Shown piece after piece: positions 25,356 through 33,215 of a stretch of 38,388 bases of DNA. The stretch spans positions 482,184 through 520,571 of the forward strand of contig NZ_JAUFPS010000028.1 in assembly GCF_030409315.1 (NCBI RefSeq). The letters are read 5' to 3'. Source of the stretch: Mucilaginibacter flavus. Lineage in GTDB: Bacteria; Bacteroidota; Bacteroidia; Sphingobacteriales; Sphingobacteriaceae. Each line of letters opens with the position of its first letter. Positions within the stretch are counted from its first letter, which is position 1. A program made the position numbers and the translations under genes. Below the pieces are notes generated by a model. It was given only the letters and a program-made list of their open reading frames with translations, had not been told where the DNA came from and searched no databases.

Positions 25356-26297
25356 CTACTTTTTTTCCAAAGATAGGGTAAAACCCTGACCTTTATACAT
25401 TAATCCCACAAACTCCTTTTCGATATAGGTCTTAGTTTGATAATTGGTTACAAACTTCGCTAAAATTCCCGCCTCATCAAAGTGAACATTAATTTCCGTG
25501 AAAAAGACCTGTATTCTCAAATTTCGATGTATGTGGTTCATTTTGAATAAAACAATGCTAAACCTATCAAGAGGAAAAGTTCTAGTAACTTGGTACTCTA
25601 TAAAATAAGAATGCTGACCTCCAGATATATTAGCATTAAATCCAAAGGCCAAATTGTCTCCGCTCATAGTTTTAGATGATTGGGAGGTTTCTGCCTCAAT
25701 CCCGTTAATCTTAAAATAATCTAAGTTAACAGTGGGCCGCACAATGGCATTGCCCTTTATCTCTATTTTGTAAGGATAGTCGTAACTATAGGGCTGCTTA
25801 CTTGGAATCATAGTAAGAGATCTACGCTCTATGACCTTAATGATATTCAAATTTTTGTCTATTAATTCTATTTCAAAAATTTGTAGACTGTCCTCATAAT
25901 AATGGGTGTCTTTAGTCGGTAAATATGTTCTTTTTATGTCTTTAATAATCAAATCATTAATCGCTGGAAATTTATTCTCAAACAGAGCACAGGTAACAGT
26001 GTCCCAATATTGCTCTAAATCATATCTCTTTTTTATGAATTCAGGATCGGAAATAATTTTTGAAAGTTCCTCTTTTATTACACCTAAAAACTGTATGCTC
26101 TTTAGTAAGGTGGAAAGGACTCCACCGGCAATCATCGTTTTTCCTAATGCGGTGAAAAATTCGTTCCAATTCAGACATGGAAATTCGATAAAGATACCGA
26201 TTGCCAGTATGCCTGTTCCTCCTATAAGGTATATCCAGGGGAGGGCTATAAGAAAGTTTCTTAAATAAACGCGATTGAAGAGTCGTTCGAGTTCCAT
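25356..26297 (-). CDS. two-TM membrane protein with a soluble C-terminal domain
   Basis: 313 aa. Two membrane helices at the N-terminus (FLIALPWIYLIGGTGILAIGIF and about residues 50-75, TMIAGGVLSTLLKSIQFLGV) are followed by a helical stretch (IKEELSKIISDPEFIKKRYDLEQYWDTV) and a long beta-rich cytosolic part. I do not recognise the family. Small membrane proteins with a two-helix anchor and beta-rich domain are common among anti-phage effectors, so a defence or immunity role is possible but unproven. It is AT-rich, on the opposite strand to the two ATPases it separates, and looks like an inserted single-gene cargo. Confidence 0.7.
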   Translation of the reverse strand: MELERLFNRVYLRNFLIALPWIYLIGGTGILAIGIFIEFPCLNWNEFFTALGKTMIAGGVLSTLLKSIQFLGVIKEELSKIISDPEFIKKRYDLEQYWDTVTCALFENKFPAINDLIIKDIKRTYLPTKDTHYYEDSLQIFEIELIDKNLNIIKVIERRSLTMIPSKQPYSYDYPYKIEIKGNAIVRPTVNLDYFKINGIEAETSQSSKTMSGDNLAFGFNANISGGQHSYFIEYQVTRTFPLDRFSIVLFKMNHIHRNLRIQVFFTEINVHFDEAGILAKFVTNYQTKTYIEKEFVGLMYKGQGFTLSLEKK

Positions 26298-26422
26298 TTG
26301 ACTTAGTTTAGGTATGCTATAAAATTAACTATTTTTTTATTTTAGGCCTAACTTATTTTGATTTCGTAATAAATTTTCGATATTCATACAACCCAAAGTT
26401 GTCAAACTAAACCTATACCGCC

Positions 26423-26878
26423 ATGCCAAAGCCAGTGATCCACGGCCACTCGTACCGCCACTTCGGCGACCTCCAGCTGTCATCGAAGGAATTCTACGCC
26501 GACCTTGAGAAGACCATCAGCGAATACCAGTTTCCGAACGTCGAGTGCAAGCCCGTCGAGTTCTGGGAGGGCGGACTGCTCTCCGACCAGCGCGAGTACC
26601 TGCGGATAAGCCACCGCGACCTGCGGTACTACGTGTGCGCGGCGCCGTTCGGCCGCAGCTTCTTCGTCAGCTGGTGGCTTGAGGAGACGGAGGACTGGGT
26701 GCTTGCCCTCCTCGGGCGAATCCCGCTCGTAGGCCGAATCTTCCGGCCCGGAAAGAAGACCTACTACGAGATCGACGCGGAGCTGATCTTCACAGCGAGT
26801 ATAGAGGCGCTGGTGGTCGAGGCGGTAAGCCGGGTGGCCGCGGAGCACGGGTACCGTATGGAGAGCCTGCCAGAATGA
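26423..26878 (+). CDS. hypothetical protein coupled to the large ATPase
   Basis: 151 aa, in a strongly GC-rich block beginning sharply at the ATG. It has an aromatic-rich core (YYVCAAPFGRSFFVSWWLEETEDW), a short hydrophobic stretch (VLALLGRIPLVGRIF) and no known motifs. Its TGA overlaps the ATG of the 980-aa ATPase (ATGA at 26875-26878), so it is translationally coupled and likely a partner of it. Function unknown. Confidence 0.75.
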   Translation: MPKPVIHGHSYRHFGDLQLSSKEFYADLEKTISEYQFPNVECKPVEFWEGGLLSDQREYLRISHRDLRYYVCAAPFGRSFFVSWWLEETEDWVLALLGRIPLVGRIFRPGKKTYYEIDAELIFTASIEALVVEAVSRVAAEHGYRMESLPE

Positions 26879-29817
26879 GCGGCATGTCGGCCTCGGCGCG
26901 CCTCACCACCCAATTTTACGAATGGGAGCAGCGCGGCAGGGGATGGCAGATAGCAGGCGAAATCGTCGAGCTTGAGCCTCCCTTTATACCGTTCTTTGCC
27001 CATACCATTGACGCGCCATACATTGACGACGGCAAACGCCATACGGCCTTGAGTACCATTGCCAAATGGTTCAGGACCGAGCACGTGGTATCGGTGCCCG
27101 AACCGGTAAAGGACACCGTTGTCGCGTACAGCGATACCGATGAAGACCCGGAACTGGTGGTCTACGCGATAGCGCTTGCCAGGCACTTCGCGCTAAAACC
27201 CGAAGCGATGGAGCACTGCCTAACGATGCTCTCAACATGCAATTTGCCAATCTCATTTGAACTCATAGCGCAATCAGAGGCTATCGCCATTCAAATCGTC
27301 TGCCGGGAGGCCAATGCTGCGTTTGTATACGCGCAGCTCACCGGCTATTTTCCCGAGGTGGCCGTCCGCCGCACCAAAACAGATGCGCTGCTGGACTGCG
27401 CCATGCTTGCCAGCACCGCGTACATGCTTGACGTGGGACTGGAGGACGAGTTTGTGCGGCCGATCAGCACGTTCGGCAAGGGAGGGCCTGACCCGCACAC
27501 GGCGCTGTTTGGCACCCTCAACCAGCTGCAGGATACCGAAACGGTTGTTGTGCAGGTGCTTTTTTGCAGCGTGCAGAATGCCTGGGCTGACAGCATCGTT
27601 GCGTCCGTGAGCGACGGGCGGGGAGGGTCGTTCTTTGCCGACGCGCCCGAGATGCCCGGGCTTGCAAGGGAAAAGGTATCCCGGCCGCTGTTTGGGGCAG
27701 CGCTGCGCATAGCCGCCTTTGCCGACTGCATCGACGATGCACAGGAATTATTGCACCATGCAGCCAACGCAATCGTCGTCGCCTCGCGGTCGCCGTTTAA
27801 TGCGTTAATCCCACTGAACACGCCGACGTACACCATAGAGCGGCGGCTGCGCGACCTGGTGATGCGGCAGACGCACCGCGTCGGCATGCTGCTCAACACG
27901 AGGGAGCTGGCAACCTTCGTGCACTTTCCGCCGGTACAGCTCTCAAGGAAGCTGCTGCCGAACCATACCGCCACCAAGCGCGCCCCCGCATACCTTTTCA
28001 ACCAGCCATATGCATTAGGGATTAACGAGCACCAAGGCCAGCGGATTGAAGTCGGCATTGATGCCACCCAGCGCCTGAAGCACCTGCATATTATTGGCGG
28101 TACCGGCATGGGCAAGTCGACACTGCTTCACAGCTTGATAGCTCAAGATATCACACAGGGAATAGGCTGCTGCGTGCTGGACCCGCATGGAGACCTAATA
28201 GACTTGGTACTCAAATCCATTCCGCAAGAGCGCATAGACGACGTGGTTTTGATTGACCCGTCCGACAGCGAGTATCCGGTCGGGCTGAACATCCTGCAGG
28301 CCCACAGCGACATCGAGCGGGAACTGCTGGCCTCTGATCTGGTCGCCCTGTTTAAGCGCTTCAGTACCTCATGGGGCGACCAGCTTCATAGCGTGCTCGC
28401 CAACGCCATCATGGCGTTCCTGTACAATACGAAGCCGGGGCACATTGGGGACCTGCGCAAGTTCCTCATCGAGCCCTCGTTTCGATCAGCGATCCTCTCC
28501 ACCTGCACCGATGAAGAACTAGTGTACTACTGGCAAAAGGAATACCCGCTATTAAAAACCTCTTCCATTGGTTCAATCCTTACACGGCTTGATAGTTTTC
28601 TGCGACCAAAAAGCATTCGTTCCATGGTTGCGCAGCATCAGGGGTTAGACTTTCACGATCTCATGAATAGCAACAAGATCGTGCTGGTAAAGCTTGCGCA
28701 GGGGCTGATCGGGAGCGAAAACAGCTACCTATTGGGCGCGCTCATCGTCGCCAAGCTCCAGCAGGCCGCCCTTGCCAGGCAGCAACAAGAGGCAAGTACC
28801 CGCACACCCTTTTTCTGCTACATCGACGAGTTCCACCACTTCGTCACGCCATCTCTTAATACTATTTTAAGCGGGGCCAGAAAATTTTTTTTAGGATTAG
28901 TGTGTGTCCATCAGGACATGCAGCAACTGCAACGGGTCGATAACGATATTGCAAGTTCCCTGATGTCCAACGTTGGAACCCGCATTTGTTTCAGATTAGG
29001 GGATACCGATGCCAAGCGGATGCAGGAGGGGTTCAGCGGCTTCGGCGCGGACGATTTTCAGAACCTCCCCGTTGGCAATGCCATTGCGCGGGTCAACACG
29101 GCCGACGCCGATTTCAGCCTCACAGTTGCCCCCACAGCCCTGCAACTGCATGACTACAGCACGAATATCATTGACGCATCACGCAACCGCCACAGCGTGC
29201 CTGTAGCCCCAATTAATATTATCCCGCCACCAATAGAAACACCCGAACCAACACTTGATACAACTCCATCTACACCACCAACGCCTATTGCCCCAACAAC
29301 CAAGAGACTTGTTGTTGAAGCAAAGCAAGATACCGAACACCGGTACCTGCAGAACGTCATCAAGACGATGGGGGAACAACATGGATATAAATCAAATATT
29401 GAAGTACCGACCAAAGACGGCAACGGCAAAATTGATGTGCTACTCACAAAGGACACCGAAGTGGTTGCCTTTGAGGTATCCAGCACCACCGATGCCGGTT
29501 GGGAACTGCACAATATTATCAAGTGCTTAAACGATGGTTGCACCAAGGTCGTATGCTGTTCTCCTCATGCAAAGAAACTTACTCAGATGAGGCATAAGAT
29601 ACAGGTATCGTTTTCAGTACATGAACAATCAAAAATTTACTTGTTGAGTCCACATGAATTGCCACAATTCTTTACTCTAACTTGTATATCAAAAGAAGCA
29701 TCGCCGACGGTATCAACCATGAAGGGGTATCGGGTGAAGGTAAAATACGATGAGAGCAAAGCAAGTTCGGATGCGAACGGCATAATCAGCCGAATCATGA
29801 AAAATGGAAAACCATAG
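26875..29817 (+). CDS. large HerA/TraD-VirB4-like ATPase with a C-terminal nuclease-like domain
   Basis: 980 aa in three parts. Residues 1-385 resemble the N-terminal region of VirB4/coupling-type proteins, ending with LLNTRELATFVHFPP, a motif I associate with that class. The motor domain has IIGGTGMGKSTLL (about 405-417), CCVLDPHGDLIDL, Walker B FFCYIDEFHHF (about 646) and VCVHQDMQQLQ. After a Pro/Thr linker (about 775-805) comes a module with GKIDVLL and VAFEVSST (about 852-870), like a PD-(D/E)XK fold but with Ser where Lys is usual. The linker and tail are less GC-rich than the rest, hinting at domain fusion. Likely a DNA pump that may process DNA. No membrane anchor is visible. Confidence 0.85.
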   Translation: MSGMSASARLTTQFYEWEQRGRGWQIAGEIVELEPPFIPFFAHTIDAPYIDDGKRHTALSTIAKWFRTEHVVSVPEPVKDTVVAYSDTDEDPELVVYAIALARHFALKPEAMEHCLTMLSTCNLPISFELIAQSEAIAIQIVCREANAAFVYAQLTGYFPEVAVRRTKTDALLDCAMLASTAYMLDVGLEDEFVRPISTFGKGGPDPHTALFGTLNQLQDTETVVVQVLFCSVQNAWADSIVASVSDGRGGSFFADAPEMPGLAREKVSRPLFGAALRIAAFADCIDDAQELLHHAANAIVVASRSPFNALIPLNTPTYTIERRLRDLVMRQTHRVGMLLNTRELATFVHFPPVQLSRKLLPNHTATKRAPAYLFNQPYALGINEHQGQRIEVGIDATQRLKHLHIIGGTGMGKSTLLHSLIAQDITQGIGCCVLDPHGDLIDLVLKSIPQERIDDVVLIDPSDSEYPVGLNILQAHSDIERELLASDLVALFKRFSTSWGDQLHSVLANAIMAFLYNTKPGHIGDLRKFLIEPSFRSAILSTCTDEELVYYWQKEYPLLKTSSIGSILTRLDSFLRPKSIRSMVAQHQGLDFHDLMNSNKIVLVKLAQGLIGSENSYLLGALIVAKLQQAALARQQQEASTRTPFFCYIDEFHHFVTPSLNTILSGARKFFLGLVCVHQDMQQLQRVDNDIASSLMSNVGTRICFRLGDTDAKRMQEGFSGFGADDFQNLPVGNAIARVNTADADFSLTVAPTALQLHDYSTNIIDASRNRHSVPVAPINIIPPPIETPEPTLDTTPSTPPTPIAPTTKRLVVEAKQDTEHRYLQNVIKTMGEQHGYKSNIEVPTKDGNGKIDVLLTKDTEVVAFEVSSTTDAGWELHNIIKCLNDGCTKVVCCSPHAKKLTQMRHKIQVSFSVHEQSKIYLLSPHELPQFFTLTCISKEASPTVSTMKGYRVKVKYDESKASSDANGIISRIMKNGKP

Positions 29818-29929
29818 GGAGTGGCTGTTATTTTTATTAGCGCGTAGACATATTCGACAAAAAAGGGCACATGGGGCGTTATTTTTTTATTTGAAATCCA
29901 CTATTTTAGCTAAACCTTATAGAAGAAGC

Positions 29930-30271
29930 ATGTATACCCTAACCACAACCTGCTTCATTGCCGCGTATTTTCTTCTTTTTAGAAAGATATTCATTACTTA
30001 CCCCAACAAGGTTCCGGCCCCTCAAGGAGGGCAATCTAAGGGCAAAGTCAGGCCTTGTACTGTTGTTGGGGGGGCAATCGTCTCGTGGATGGTCGCGGAG
30101 GTCATCATGCTCGATTATTACCTCTTAAGCCATAATGAGTTCGCTGCAAAGACAAGTGCATCGACAGCGTTTGACCAGAAATACTCACTGAATCGCACTG
30201 CGATCACCGTTGTGATTCTTCTAATCTATATAAACTCATACGATTTTTTTTGTGCTGAGAAAATACCGTAA
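29930..30271 (+). CDS. small membrane protein, unknown
   Basis: 113 aa from ATG 29930, chosen over an upstream ATG at 29804 that overlaps the ATPase gene and gives a basic, unlikely N-terminus. It has three hydrophobic segments (TTTCFIAAYFLLFRKIFI, VVGGAIVSWMVAEVIMLDYYLL and TAITVVILLIYINSY). The region is compositionally mixed. It overlaps the next small ORF by 20 bp. Unknown function; possibly an envelope partner of the ATPase, but this is inference from position only. Confidence 0.5.
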   Translation: MYTLTTTCFIAAYFLLFRKIFITYPNKVPAPQGGQSKGKVRPCTVVGGAIVSWMVAEVIMLDYYLLSHNEFAAKTSASTAFDQKYSLNRTAITVVILLIYINSYDFFCAEKIP

Positions 30272-30440
30272 CAACTCGATAAGCAAAAGTTGCGCGCCAG
30301 CCGGAGAAGCAAAGGAAGAATCAGAAAAGAGGACAATCACAATCCTCATTTCTTTTGGGGCATTCATTTTGATCTTCGTAAGTCAGAGTTTCTTTGCTTT
30401 TATTGTTGTGCAAAAGGCCAATACTATAGTGGCAGGCTGA
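30252..30440 (+). CDS. possible small membrane protein overlapping the previous gene
   Basis: 62 aa from GTG 30252. It has a charged N-terminal half and one hydrophobic helix (ITILISFGAFILIFVSQSFFAFIVV). It overlaps the upstream gene by 20 bp, which fits translational coupling. Another frame (30290-30505) overlaps it but is Arg/His-rich and less protein-like. Small size keeps the call weak. Confidence 0.35.
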   Translation: MLRKYRNNSISKSCAPAGEAKEESEKRTITILISFGAFILIFVSQSFFAFIVVQKANTIVAG

Positions 30441-30717
30441 CGATCGCCTTAAAGAATATTGAAAAATTCTATATTGAACACACCCGGCCGGTAATGAAAA
30501 GCTAATAAAGGGATGGAATTAGGGCCGTATATAATACGTGAGATTAGAAGACTGTCAGATAACATCTTTGATGATTTTATTGATTCCCAAATTAAAAAGC
30601 CTTGGTGACACCGTTTAACACTCTGCTTCGACTGTTATCTTTTACAAATAACAATAGCTTGCAAGGATTTTCCAAGCCCCAGTCGATTACTGAGATGCGA
30701 CGACAATCGGAAATAGG

Positions 30718-30748
30718 AAAGGGCCGCCCGACTTCGGGCAGCCCTTTT
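30718..30748. terminator. bidirectional terminator
   Basis: AAAGGGC (30718-30724) with GCCCTTT (30741-30747), plus inner GCCCG/CGGGC, form a nearly continuous stem. It lies between plus-strand small ORFs and the minus-strand gene ending at 30765. Confidence 0.75.
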
Positions 30749-30764
30749 AGCATGATTGCCCGGC

Positions 30765-31217
30765 CTATTCCCGATATATTATGGGGAGGCTTGATCCCAG
30801 GGAGTTCAGCTGTATCAGCCTTCGCAGGTCCTTGGCGTACAGGTTGAATTCGTCCTCAACGTAGAAGCCGTACGGCTCACAGGACAGGAGCATACGGTCG
30901 ACCCGGTACGCCTGAAAGAGCCGAGGAAGGGCATAAAGAACCTCCGGCCAATGCGAGCCCCGCCTCGCGAGCGACCGTACATCTTCAGCAAGACGGTGAA
31001 AGACGTCGGCCGTGCAGTCGTCAGCAGGGGCCGAAAACGCGAGCTTGGCGACCCGTCTTCCAATTTTAATGTCTATTTCGTGCCGCTTTGCCATCAGGTA
31101 CCTTACCTGATAGGCGTCCGAGCTGCTGAGAAACGGCGGCGGATGGCTGGTGCCACAGTTCGGGCACTCTATGGGGAATTGTTGTTTTTCAATCGATTGC
31201 GTGCTATCTTGATTCAT
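30765..31217 (-). CDS. hypothetical protein with one CxxC motif
   Basis: 150 aa from Met at 31217 (MNQDSTQSIEKQQ); the in-frame Met 19 codons upstream gives an unconvincing basic extension. It contains a single CPNCGTSHPPP motif near residue 19, which could bind metal only as a dimer or with other ligands, then a helical basic middle (QVRYLMAKRHEIDIKIGRRVAKLAF) and a C-terminal part rich in Leu and Arg. GC-rich. No family recognised. Confidence 0.6.
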   Translation of the reverse strand: MNQDSTQSIEKQQFPIECPNCGTSHPPPFLSSSDAYQVRYLMAKRHEIDIKIGRRVAKLAFSAPADDCTADVFHRLAEDVRSLARRGSHWPEVLYALPRLFQAYRVDRMLLSCEPYGFYVEDEFNLYAKDLRRLIQLNSLGSSLPIIYRE

Positions 31218-31293
31218 GGGATTGTTTGATTTGAGGACTGTTGTTCTCGGTTTCGCGTGCGTGCGAAACTTCAAAGAATCTGTTCGTTTGCAG

Positions 31294-31323
31294 CCCTTGG
31301 CGCCTTGCGCCTCGGGTTTTTTT
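31294..31323 (+). terminator. terminator-like hairpin in the palindromic block
   Basis: CCC-TT-GGCGC...GCGCC-TC-GGG forms a GC-rich stem (one internal loop) followed by seven T. It is on the plus strand with no plus-strand gene upstream, so it may end a small RNA. Confidence 0.6.
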
Positions 31324-31382
31324 GTTGGCTTGGAGCCGATGGGTCTCTAGGTGTTCATGGCATTTCCTTTTAGTTCGTGGCC

Positions 31383-31406
31383 GCCCGGACGACGCGTCGT
31401 CCAGGC
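31383..31406. repeat. 24-bp palindrome (perfect 16-bp core)
   Basis: GGACGACGCGTCGTCC (31387-31402) is perfectly self-complementary. Extension to 31383-31406 adds GCC/GGC pairs across one mismatch. Such long zero-spacer palindromes are usual for dimeric protein binding or recombination sites rather than RNA hairpins. Confidence 0.65.
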
Positions 31407-31558
31407 GTAAAATCGAAGGAAAAAAGCTGAGAAGATCGCTGGATAATATGACACAGCGATGACAATTATCGGGGTGCTAACTTTCGTTTAGTCCCTATCT
31501 TTATCGCTAACAAATATACGGTAACTGTGTCTTCGATGTCTCGGTTACCCTTCTTTTT

Positions 31559-31649
31559 GGCACCCTCGCGGTGCCTCAGTTAAAGGGTCCTGGATGCCTT
31601 CGAACTCAGCCAGGTGCCCTTTAGCACTCCTTCTGCGAATCGTCAGGAG
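31559..31649 (+). ncRNA. candidate structured RNA (three successive hairpins)
   Basis: Stem 1: GGCACC/GGTGCC (31559-31564, 31570-31575). Stem 2: TAAAGGG/CCCTTTA (31581-31587, 31617-31623) enclosing CCTGG/CCAGG (31589-31593, 31610-31614). Stem 3: CTCCT/AGGAG (31627-31631, 31645-31649). All three lie in 91 nt with almost no spacer. No Rfam family is recognised, and either strand may be the transcribed one. Confidence 0.4.
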
Positions 31650-32166
31650 GCTTCTATCCACAAGGTACGCAGTTTATTCATCATTTGCACCAACTTTTTT
31701 CACTTTTAACTCCCGGTTCATCTTTTAAACCTATCGATAACTTTTCTTTCCATTTTGTTACAGAAAGCGGCATTTCACATTGTCTAATGGACTGAATACC
31801 AGTGCTCGCATCCATTCATTTTGCTGTCCATAAGTCAGAGTTTTTTGAGGACATGCTGTACAGGCCCCTGAAATTGTTTCTTTGCTCTCACTTTCACTTT
31901 TTGTGCGACTAAGCCGTGCGAAAAGCGGGAGCTTACCTCGCCGGCGCTCTCGAAGACAGTGAAAGGATTGGACGTGCCGGGCAGCAAGTGTTACGGAGCT
32001 CTCACCCGAGATATTGCAACTGAAACAGAGAGGCGCTGTAGAAGAGCGCAATTGGGGCAGGCATATGGCACACCCCTGCCGCCTTTTTGTCATAGCGGCG
32101 GGGCTGACATGCCGGTTAGTAGATGGCTTCAGTGACTTGCCCAGCCCGCCTTTCCTCCAAAAAAAG

Positions 32167-32415
32167 CTACCTCGTGGCAATCGGCGCCTCCGGCAGGAAG
32201 TCCCTCGGACTGCATTCAAAAATCACTGCAAGCCTGTTGAGCTGGTCCAAGCTGTACTTGCTGACGTGCCTCGGGCTCTCGATCTGGCCGACGAAAGCGT
32301 CGGACACCTCCAGCCTAAGGGCGAGCGCGGCCTGACTGATCCCGCGCTCCGTCCGGAGCGCCTTGATCCGGGCAATCACGTATAGATCGATGTCGCTTTT
32401 TTGCTGTCCCCGCAT
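32167..32415 (-). CDS. XRE-family helix-turn-helix regulator
   Basis: 82 aa. The HTH reads VIARIKALRTERGISQAALALRLEVSDAFVGQIESPRHVSKYSLDQLNRLAVIFECSPRDFLP, with clear helix 2 (SQAALALRLEV) and recognition helix (DAFVGQIES), and a DFLP C-terminus typical of small XRE repressors. It is divergent from the lipoprotein at 32530, with a palindrome between them at 32449-32465 as its likely operator. GC-rich like the neighbouring cargo. Confidence 0.88.
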   Translation of the reverse strand: MRGQQKSDIDLYVIARIKALRTERGISQAALALRLEVSDAFVGQIESPRHVSKYSLDQLNRLAVIFECSPRDFLPEAPIATR

Positions 32416-32448
32416 GCCGCTAATAAAGCGCAGTTATTCAAGAATTCC

Positions 32449-32483
32449 ACCAAGCATTACTTGGTATTTTGAAACTACCTTTG
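32449..32483 (+). promoter_or_regulatory. operator-like palindrome and -7 element before the lipoprotein
   Basis: ACCAAG-N5-CTTGGT (32449-32465) is a perfect 6+6 dyad centred in the XRE/lipoprotein divergent region. TACCTTTG (32476-32483) matches the Bacteroidota -7 consensus TAnnTTTG. The dyad lies where the -33 region would be, as expected for a repressor or activator site. No clear TTG at the right spacing is seen. Confidence 0.5.
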
Positions 32484-32529
32484 TACCTTGCGCAACCCGC
32501 AATCCCGCGGGTTTCCAAGCCTTACGAAA

Positions 32530-33009
32530 ATGAAAAGAACCATTCCTAATCCAAAAACAATGCTTATCGCCGCAGTGGTCCTCCTTGCCGCGTGCGGCAA
32601 GAAGTCCGACAGCGGAAGCGGTCCAACACTCAGCGCGGCGGCCAAGCTGCTCACCGCGTCGCCGTGGAACGGCTCCAAGAACGAGTGGCGCACCACCGCC
32701 GGCGCCTGGGTTGCCCCTCCGTCCTTCGCCACCTTTCCGTACTATCCGGGCGCGACCGTCACATTCCTTTCCAGCGGCGCTTACTCGACGAACGGCGGCG
32801 CGGCGGGCACGTGGCAGCTTTCCAGCGGGGACGCGACGCTGACGATATTCCTCGGCACCGGAAGCAGCAGGACGCTCACCATCGGGACGCTCACCTCGGC
32901 CACGCTCCAGTTCACCCAGGCGCTCAATCCCGACGACAGCTATACCGTAAACGCGAACGGCAGCGGCTATACCCACTACGACATGTCCCGCACGACGCTC
33001 ACGCGATAG
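32530..33009 (+). CDS. putative lipoprotein with a lipocalin-like pattern
   Basis: 159 aa from ATG 32530. The signal peptide ends in a lipobox LLAACG with the Cys near residue 22, so it should be lipid-anchored. The mature part is Ser/Gly/Thr-rich with LLTASPWNGSKNEWRT, GATVTFLSSGAYST and TNGGAAGTWQLSSGDATLTI. This is the W...G...F...G.Y...GTW layout of small Bacteroidota lipocalin-like domains, a similarity by pattern only. A terminator follows. Possible target of the divergent XRE regulator. Confidence 0.75.
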   Translation: MKRTIPNPKTMLIAAVVLLAACGKKSDSGSGPTLSAAAKLLTASPWNGSKNEWRTTAGAWVAPPSFATFPYYPGATVTFLSSGAYSTNGGAAGTWQLSSGDATLTIFLGTGSSRTLTIGTLTSATLQFTQALNPDDSYTVNANGSGYTHYDMSRTTLTR

Positions 33010-33058
33010 GTCGCAATGGGAGGACCGCGTGGCTGCCGACCCCGGCCGCGCTTCCGCA

Positions 33059-33090
33059 GTGGTGACGCCCTTTTGTCACCACTTCCTTTT
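33059..33090 (+). terminator. terminator after the lipoprotein
   Basis: GTGGTGAC (33059-33066) and GTCACCAC (33075-33082) form a perfect 8-bp stem with an 8-nt loop, followed by TTCCTTTTTT. Confidence 0.8.
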
Positions 33091-33142
33091 TTCATGCCGC
33101 AGCTCCGTTCGGCCTGCCGGTAAGATATTTAGTATCAAAAAG

Positions 33143-33172
33143 TTGCAACCCTGGCAAATACCGTTACTTTTG
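33143..33172 (+). promoter_or_regulatory. Bacteroidota-type promoter
   Basis: TTG (33143-33145), 19 nt, then TACTTTTG (33165-33172): an exact match to TTG-N19/21-TAnnTTTG. It lies 43 nt before the ATG of the secreted protein at 33216. Confidence 0.65.
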
Positions 33173-33215
33173 CCAAGCCAACAAGCCAATCTAAAACCAA
33201 AATCTTGCCAACGAC

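Larger units (their letters stand above)
31218..32166. other. about 0.95 kb non-coding block rich in palindromes
   Basis: No convincing gene is present here. The left half has at least six stems: GTTTCGC/GCGAAAC (31250-31269), a terminator-like stem with T7 (31294-31323), a near-perfect 24-bp palindrome (31383-31406) and three successive hairpins (31559-31649). An AT-rich run follows at 31660-31760. A further GGGGCAG/CCCTGCC stem at about 32053-32077 is followed by GCCTTTTTG. The layout recalls origins of transfer or replication, or one or more small RNAs. The minus-strand frame 31758-32219 is rejected as a gene because it overlaps the XRE gene and is Arg/Ser-rich. Confidence 0.55.

Noticed and set aside
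30513..30608. 31-codon ORF beginning MELGPYIIRE
   Set aside because: The purine stretch is only 2 nt from the ATG, there is no family match, and it lies in a mixed-composition stretch with other weak small ORFs.
31581..31623. possible tRNA because of a TTCGAAC stretch
   Set aside because: No acceptor stem, anticodon arm or T-arm pairing can be formed; the bases fold as a plain nested hairpin.
31758..32219. 153-aa minus-strand ORF
   Set aside because: It overlaps the convincing XRE gene, is rich in Arg, Ser and Cys without any domain, and covers a GC-rich non-coding region where long frames arise by chance.
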